Positions 58,995-64,000 of a DNA stretch of 64,000 nt are shown in pieces; position 1 is the first letter of the stretch; every line of letters starts with the position of its first letter. A program made the position numbers and the translations under genes. Below the pieces are notes generated by a model. It worked only from the letters and a program-made list of their open reading frames with translations, was not told the DNA's origin and ran no database searches. The stretch comes from UBA1783 sp964449115 (GTDB lineage Bacteria; Bacillota_I; Bacilli_A; Erysipelotrichales; Erysipelotrichaceae): NCBI GenBank assembly GCA_964449115.1, contig CAYUXW010000002.1:13808-77807 (forward strand), given 5' to 3'.

Positions 58995-60200
58995 TTAAAA
59001 TAAATCTTCATGATCATCAAATTTAGTCGCTGGACTTATGATGATTGTTTCAACATTTTCTAATGCTTCCTGTAAAAATGGTTCAAAGTCATATTTTTCT
59101 TCATACCATTGACATTTTTCTCTTTTCGGTTTAATAACCGGATTTTTGGGGGTGAAGATAGTGCAACAATCCTCATATGGCAAAATACTTGTTTCATAAG
59201 TATCTATCTCTTTAGCAATATTAATAATCTCCAGTTTATCTAAAGTTGCACACGGTCTGATTACCGGAATATCAACAACTTCAGAAATTGCTGACATACT
59301 CTCCAGGGTTTGAGAAGCAACCTGTCCAATTGATTCTCCATTGACAATAGCTAAACAATTGTTCTTTTCTGCCAATCGTTGAGCCAAACGATACATCATC
59401 CTGCGCATCATGGTGATAGCATAAGATTCATCACAAACACGATAAATTTCCATTTGAGTATTGGTAAATGGAATGATGTGTAACTTTATCTTCCCCTGAT
59501 AGACACTGATAAGCTGAGCTAACTTCTTTACTTTATTTAATGCTTCTAAAGAAGTGTAAGGCATCGAAGCATAGTGAATACATTCAATCTCTACTCCTCT
59601 TTTCATTGTCAGATAGCCAGCAACTGGAGAATCGATTCCTCCAGATAACATCAGCATTGCCTTTCCACCAACTCCAACTGGAAACCCTTGAGCTCCAAGA
59701 ATGGTTTCCGCCATCAGATAAGTGTTCTTTTCTCTGATTTCAACAACTAACTTATAATCAGGATTATGAACATCAACCTTAAGGGTTGGGCTGAAATTTT
59801 TCAATATTTCAGAGGCAACCATTCTGTTTACCATATCAGAGCGAACTTCAAACTTCTTATTTACTCTTTTGGTAATAACTTTAAAAGTTCCTTCCTTATC
59901 TTCCATTATATCTTTTGCTGCTTTAACTATTGCTTCTATATTATTTTCAACCTTCAATGTTTTAGCAAAGCTTCTGATGCCAAAGATATTTTTTAAAATT
60001 AAAGTTAACTGATCGGGATCTGTTCCATTTAAATGGATATAGATATGGTCTCTAGTTCTTTCAAAAGACAAATTTGGATAATTTGAAAGAGCTGACTTCA
60101 TGTTGTCAGCCAATCTTTTGATGAATTCATTTTTGTTTTTCCCCTTAGTTGTTAATTCACCATATCTGATCAGTATATATTCATAAACCAGTTTAGCCAT
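58995..60200 (-). CDS. thiI: tRNA 4-thiouridine sulfurtransferase ThiI
   Basis: Makes s4U8 in tRNA and can supply sulfur for thiamine thiazole. 401 residues: N-terminal ferredoxin-like and THUMP domains (about 1-165), then PP-loop LMLSGGIDSPVAGYL (about 182). The C-terminal rhodanese domain of enteric ThiI is absent, as in Bacillus; the reactive Cys is probably in DCCTIFTPKNP (about 346). Overlaps iscS by 8 bases, the sulfur donor gene. Confidence 0.95.
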   Translation of the reverse strand: MAKLVYEYILIRYGELTTKGKNKNEFIKRLADNMKSALSNYPNLSFERTRDHIYIHLNGTDPDQLTLILKNIFGIRSFAKTLKVENNIEAIVKAAKDIMEDKEGTFKVITKRVNKKFEVRSDMVNRMVASEILKNFSPTLKVDVHNPDYKLVVEIREKNTYLMAETILGAQGFPVGVGGKAMLMLSGGIDSPVAGYLTMKRGVEIECIHYASMPYTSLEALNKVKKLAQLISVYQGKIKLHIIPFTNTQMEIYRVCDESYAITMMRRMMYRLAQRLAEKNNCLAIVNGESIGQVASQTLESMSAISEVVDIPVIRPCATLDKLEIINIAKEIDTYETSILPYEDCCTIFTPKNPVIKPKREKCQWYEEKYDFEPFLQEALENVETIIISPATKFDDHEDLF

Positions 60201-61317
60201 AATCTTCTATACATTCCTTTATTGCTTTTAACAGTCCCTTTATATCATCCAAGGTATGAAGATGAGAAATTGAGACTCTGATTGTACCTTTTAAACGGTC
60301 CTCTTCTCTATACATCTGAGATATCACTCTACTGATAGCCAGCAAGCTGTCACAAGTACTGGAAGCTGATACCTCAAACCCTTTTAATGATAAAGCATTC
60401 ATCATAACTTGAGAAGTAATAGTTAGACAAGAAAAATTAATTACACCACAGCAGCCATCTTCTGGGCTGTTTATAACCACTTTGTCAAGCTTTTTAAGTT
60501 CTTGAATAAAGTAATCATGATATTTCTTAATCTTGTCTCTATTGGCTTTAAAAGCTTCTAAAGCCAATCTTAAAGTCTTAGAAAAGACAATATTAACAGC
60601 AGCATTTGAAGTGCCACCTCGCAAATGATATTCCTGTTGACCTCCAGAAATAATCTCAGCAATCTGGACATGTTGTTTTTTTATTAAAACACCACTTCCC
60701 TTTAATCCATATATTTTATGAGCGGATATTGAGGCCATATCGATATCACTTAAGTCAAAGTCAATTTTCCCAACTGCCTGAACACAATCACAATGCAGAT
60801 AGCAGTTAGGAAATTTTCTGACTATCCTTTTTATTTCATCAATCGGCATGATTGCTCCTGATTCATTGTTGACATACATGATACTGACTAAAATTGTATC
60901 TTTTCTTATATTTTTCTCTAAATCACTTATTTCAATAACTCCATTTTTATTAACAGGCAGATAGGTGATTTCAAAACCACAGTATTCTTCTAACCATTTT
61001 AATGAGTTTGTAACACTTGAATGTTCAACATTGGTGCTGATAATGTGTTTTCCATATTCACTTCTTTTAAGAGCTGCTCCTTTAATTGCCAAGTTATTGG
61101 CTTCAGAACCACTGGAAGTAAAAATAACTTCTTTAGCTGAAACATTTAATAAAGAAGCTGTTTTTTCTCTAGATTTCTCCATCAGATTGTTTACTTCTAT
61201 TCCTCTTGGATAAATTGAATCTGAATTTACATAATATTTGTTCAACACTTTAAAATACGTGTTTAAAACATCATCATTTACTGGTGTTGTCGAAGAATAA
61301 TCAAAGTAAGTATACAT
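60193..61317 (-). CDS. iscS: Cysteine desulfurase (IscS/NifZ type), partner of ThiI
   Basis: PLP enzyme that mobilises sulfur from cysteine. 374 residues from ATG 61317 (GGAAG upstream); the longer frame would overlap ezrA. The PLP Lys is in SAHKIYGLKGSG (about 198), and the persulfide Cys in SASSTCDSLLA (about 320). ezrA-iscS-thiI is the B. subtilis order ezrA-nifZ-thiI, so it likely serves ThiI for s4U. Confidence 0.95.
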   Translation of the reverse strand: MYTYFDYSSTTPVNDDVLNTYFKVLNKYYVNSDSIYPRGIEVNNLMEKSREKTASLLNVSAKEVIFTSSGSEANNLAIKGAALKRSEYGKHIISTNVEHSSVTNSLKWLEEYCGFEITYLPVNKNGVIEISDLEKNIRKDTILVSIMYVNNESGAIMPIDEIKRIVRKFPNCYLHCDCVQAVGKIDFDLSDIDMASISAHKIYGLKGSGVLIKKQHVQIAEIISGGQQEYHLRGGTSNAAVNIVFSKTLRLALEAFKANRDKIKKYHDYFIQELKKLDKVVINSPEDGCCGVINFSCLTITSQVMMNALSLKGFEVSASSTCDSLLAISRVISQMYREEDRLKGTIRVSISHLHTLDDIKGLLKAIKECIEDYG

Positions 61318-61318
61318 T

Positions 61319-63070
61319 TTACACTTCCTTCTGTGGGCTGAGACTGGTATCAATTTTATTATTAATTTCTCTTGCTAAATCAGGATTGACCTTTTCAATA
61401 GCTGAGACAATAAGTCTTTTAGCTTTAGTAAACTCTCCATTACGATAAGCCAGTTCAGCTGAATACAGAGCTGAATCAACTTCCGGATAGATTGGACGAT
61501 ATTGATTCGCAACAATAATACATGATTCAATAGCTGCAGTAGTTTTAGTTATCGTTTCCACATTGTTTAACAGTGACCAGATCTGCTGTTGTGTCTGTTT
61601 TAAAAACTCATCGGCTTTTTTGATATCTACCACTTCACTTGATAGCATTTCGCCTAACTGTTCTAAATTTTTCTCTGCGACATTAATATCTTTTTGATAT
61701 TTATCCGAAATATTCGGTAAGCGAGCTAATCTGATAGAGGCTTTAATTTCATTTAAAACAACAATATACTGATCAACCAGTTCTTTTATTCTCAATTCCT
61801 GAGTTTTTGTTGAAGCTATTTCTGTATTTATTGCTCTGCACTGTTTAAGAGCTACCTTTATATCATTTAATAATTCTTCAAAAGAGATCAATAACGTTGT
61901 CGAAGGAATGCTGTTAGCATCAAATGAATCCTTCAAAGAATCATAGGCTGTTTTATTTCCCTGATAAGTTTTGTTTGCTTTGGTTATGTTTTCAACTGTT
62001 TCTGTCAGTTCATATCTTTCAATCGAATCTTTTTCCTTATTTTTTAAAGCTTCTAAAATTTCTCTGGTTGTTTCCAGCAACACATTGCATTCTTCAACAA
62101 TACCTACAAGTTTACGATGGGCAACTTTTTCCTTTTCGATTGAAGAATACAGGTTGTTGACCCTTGTTTCACAATCCGTCAGTTTACTATCAACTGACTC
62201 AATATCACAAACTTTAATTCTGGCTAACAAGACGTTTAAAGTCTCATTTATTTTTTCAATAGCAGCCTCTACATTTAAATGCCCCAAATAAGCTCCTTGA
62301 GCTTTGGTCACCAGATATGAAGAGTTCAATTCTCCTATCTTTTTTGGAATAGTGTCTCTGGCTAATTCAATCAGTTCAGGAAGTCTCAACGCTAAATCAT
62401 TGAATTCAATTATCGCTAAAGAAATTTCTTCTGATAAAATAGCAGCTTCATCATATTTGCTGGCTCCCATTATGGCTTCAAAATCTGAAAACTTATGCGA
62501 GAGGGCATTAGAAATCTTATCTACAGCTTCCCAAGAAAAAGTGTAATTGTTAGGATTGCTGTTAATCATTAATTTAATATCACGATATTTGTCTTTCAGT
62601 TCATTGATTCTTCTTCTCTGCAATGATGACTGATTTAAAACGGCGTTTGTTACATCTGAAAGCTTATTAGTTAAAGTTCTTGTCTCTTCCAAAACATTTT
62701 CAATACCAACAAGTTTATCATCACATACTTTTAAATTGTTAGTCTCATAGGCCTCTAAAGCATCCTGTAGTAAACTGGTACAATTTTTTAAGTTGTTTTG
62801 GATAATATCAAAATCCTTTTTACACTGCTGAGCTGTATCTTTTATATTAGTGTTAATTCTAGCAATGGCATCCATTTTTGAGATATCAGCATTAAAAGGA
62901 TGACTTCTTAAATTGTTCATCTTGATTTGTACTGCATCAATTCTTCTTCTCATTTTTTTCTTTTTGTTTATTTTGGAAAATATCAGGACAATAAAAAAGA
63001 ATAATAAAGCAATTATCAAATATATCCATCCTGAATTTATAATCTTTTCCAACAATTGAGCCATTGGCAT
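61319..63070 (-). CDS. ezrA: Septation ring formation regulator EzrA
   Basis: A membrane-tethered spectrin-like coiled-coil regulator of FtsZ. 583 residues from ATG 63070 (GAGGTG upstream, eight bases). N-terminal membrane helix (about 13-34), then long coiled coils to about 570 with few Pro. It is a standard EzrA length. Divergent from rpsD, as in many Firmicutes. Confidence 0.93.
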   Translation of the reverse strand: MPMAQLLEKIINSGWIYLIIALLFFFIVLIFSKINKKKKMRRRIDAVQIKMNNLRSHPFNADISKMDAIARINTNIKDTAQQCKKDFDIIQNNLKNCTSLLQDALEAYETNNLKVCDDKLVGIENVLEETRTLTNKLSDVTNAVLNQSSLQRRRINELKDKYRDIKLMINSNPNNYTFSWEAVDKISNALSHKFSDFEAIMGASKYDEAAILSEEISLAIIEFNDLALRLPELIELARDTIPKKIGELNSSYLVTKAQGAYLGHLNVEAAIEKINETLNVLLARIKVCDIESVDSKLTDCETRVNNLYSSIEKEKVAHRKLVGIVEECNVLLETTREILEALKNKEKDSIERYELTETVENITKANKTYQGNKTAYDSLKDSFDANSIPSTTLLISFEELLNDIKVALKQCRAINTEIASTKTQELRIKELVDQYIVVLNEIKASIRLARLPNISDKYQKDINVAEKNLEQLGEMLSSEVVDIKKADEFLKQTQQQIWSLLNNVETITKTTAAIESCIIVANQYRPIYPEVDSALYSAELAYRNGEFTKAKRLIVSAIEKVNPDLAREINNKIDTSLSPQKEV

Positions 63071-63133
63071 AAACTTCACCTCACATTAGTATTGTATCAT
63101 ATTTAAATATTAATAAAAATAAGTAAATATGAT

Positions 63134-63162
63134 TTGACATTATGATTTATAAATGGTAAATT
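63134..63162 (+). promoter_or_regulatory. Promoter of rpsD
   Basis: -35 TTGACA (63134-63139), 17-base spacer, -10-like TAAATT (63157-63162). Confidence 0.7.
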
Positions 63163-63168
63163 AATTAA

Positions 63169-63307
63169 GCCGATAGCAGCATGTGAAGGTTATTTTGTGT
63201 GCGTTGATCTTTAAAGACAAGTAGCTTGCTGTTTAAGTGAAAGGTCAACACCCAGATAATTAATTCACACAGGCTAGTGTATTTAAAACTAGGAGGAAAT
63301 TAAAAAA
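63169..63307 (+). ncRNA. S4-type structured leader of rpsD
   Basis: About 140 bases of leader with pairings such as GTTGATCTTT with AAAGGTCAAC. Its position before a monocistronic rpsD matches the S4-autoregulated leaders of Firmicutes. A covariance search was not possible. Confidence 0.6.
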
Positions 63308-63916
63308 ATGGCACGTTACACAGGACCAGTATGGAAAAAAGCAAGAAGATTAAACTTCTCTATCCTAGAAACTGGTGAAGAATTAAGAAAAAGAGCTTAT
63401 GCTCCAGGACAGCACGGTCCAACAAGAAGAATCAAACAAACAAACTACGGTTTACAGTTAGCTGAGAAGCAAAAAATGCGTTTCACTTATGGTGTTAACG
63501 AAAGACAATTCTCAAATCTGTTTGATAAAGCTTCAAGATCTAAAGGTGTTACAGGTACTGTATTCTTACAACTGTTAGAATCTCGTTTAGACAATGTTGT
63601 TTATAGAATGGGATTATCTAGAACCAGAAGAGGTGCTAGACAATTAGTCAATCATGGTCATATCTTAGTAGATGGCAAGAAAGTCGATATCCCTTCTTAC
63701 CAAGTAAATCCTGGATCAATTATTGAGGTCAAAGAAAAAATGAAAAATAACCCTGCGGTTATTGATTCACTGGAAGCAGTATTGAATACTCCTGCATTTG
63801 TTACTTTTGATAGAAAAACTATGAAAGGTGAATTTGTAAGAGTTCCTGAAAGAAGTGAATTAAATCAAGACTTCGATGAATTACTAGTAGTTGAATTCTA
63901 CAACAGAAAGAAATAA
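63308..63916 (+). CDS. rpsD: 30S ribosomal protein S4
   Basis: Nucleates 30S assembly and autoregulates. 202 residues; starts MARYTGPVWKKARRLNFSI, with the S4 RNA-binding domain at about 92-155 (RLDNVVYRMGLSRTRRGARQ, then HILVDGKKV). ATG with AGGAGG. Monocistronic, 237 bases from divergent ezrA. Confidence 0.97.
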   Translation: MARYTGPVWKKARRLNFSILETGEELRKRAYAPGQHGPTRRIKQTNYGLQLAEKQKMRFTYGVNERQFSNLFDKASRSKGVTGTVFLQLLESRLDNVVYRMGLSRTRRGARQLVNHGHILVDGKKVDIPSYQVNPGSIIEVKEKMKNNPAVIDSLEAVLNTPAFVTFDRKTMKGEFVRVPERSELNQDFDELLVVEFYNRKK

Positions 63917-64000
63917 TTAACTTTCAAACTAAAGAATGGCAACATAATGATATGATCCCTCCAAAGTAGACACACGAAATATACAAAAGTGAGTTTACAG

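Noticed and set aside
1..64000. tRNA, rRNA, prophage, insertion sequence or integrase island
   Set aside because: No cloverleaf-like or rRNA sequence was noticed, no transposase is present, and the only recombinase is the housekeeping XerC in its standard position.
63917..64000. Possible feature after rpsD
   Set aside because: No hairpin with T-run or coding frame is convincing in the last 84 bases.

Overview
The window is AT-rich, gene-dense DNA from a low-GC Gram-positive (Firmicutes/Bacillota) chromosome. Several blocks keep the classic Firmicute housekeeping order: era-cdd-ybeY-phoH; rluB-scpB-scpA; ffh-rpsP-khpA-rimM-trmD-rplS-lepB-rbgA-rnhB-dprA-topA-trmFO-xerC-rpsB-tsf; and ezrA-iscS-thiI. 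I see no prophage, insertion sequence, CRISPR array, rRNA or tRNA gene. The unusual MurE and MurT/GatD proteins, strict-anaerobe enzymes (a [FeFe] hydrogenase-like protein and NfnAB) and many short lipoproteins suggest a gut-type anaerobe of the Erysipelotrichia or a close relative. That placement is inference; no 16S gene is present.

Layout: 1-8.6 kb, minus strand, RNA and ribosome maintenance (era, cdd, ybeY, phoH, rpsU, deoC, murE, mtaB, rsmE, rluB, scpB, scpA). 8.7-11.2 kb: nfnA-nfnB, electron-bifurcating transhydrogenase, with three 26-bp tandem repeats abutting its promoter. 11.2-16.1 kb: a six-gene envelope operon built around homologues of B. subtilis YdjG/YdjH/YdjI, plus two extra zinc-ribbon or DUF proteins and a lipoprotein. 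16.1-18.6 kb: a 5'-nucleotidase and a Panacea/HTH protein behind a twin-palindrome operator. 18.6-23.6 kb: a dinB-yolD-mnmM-lipoprotein-ltaS operon. 24-29.1 kb: a lipoprotein, a diacylglycerol glycosyltransferase, a phosphodiesterase and a [FeFe] hydrogenase-like protein. 29.2-31.8 kb, plus strand: a hydrogenase-type regulator and a three-gene ABC importer behind a leader that looks like a transcription attenuator. 31.8-33.8 kb: flavoredoxin-rubredoxin, folA, thyA. 33.8-36.3 kb: first murT/gatD-like pair. 36.4-38 kb: an SSB-like protein and two flavodoxin-fold proteins. 38-44.3 kb: fba, tsf, rpsB, second murT/gatD-like pair, xerC. 44.3-64 kb: the conserved translation, secretion and DNA-processing block, then ezrA and divergent rpsD with a leader.

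The strongest candidate for something new is the peptidoglycan machinery. There are two separate MurT/GatD-like pairs. Both GatD-like partners have lost the glutaminase nucleophile Cys and the catalytic His seen in canonical GatD, and both MurT-like partners look altered in the segment that normally supplies the third catalytic residue. The MurE has EDDH where other MurE proteins have DNPR or DNPA. Together these fit a cell wall whose stem peptide is modified at the D-Glu alpha-carboxyl by something other than glutamine-derived amidation, for example attachment of a bridge amino acid as in group-B peptidoglycan. This is a hypothesis. Second is the attenuator-controlled hydrogenase-regulator/ABC-importer operon facing the hydrogenase gene.

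Regulation visible in the sequence: good sigma-A-type promoters before rpsU, nfnA, murT1, rpsB, rplS, rpsP, rpsD and others; L19- and S4-type leaders; many intrinsic terminators, six of which contain the stop codon of the gene they end; and two places where a hairpin and the next promoter share bases. Start codons were chosen by Shine-Dalgarno position, so several genes are shorter than the longest open frame.
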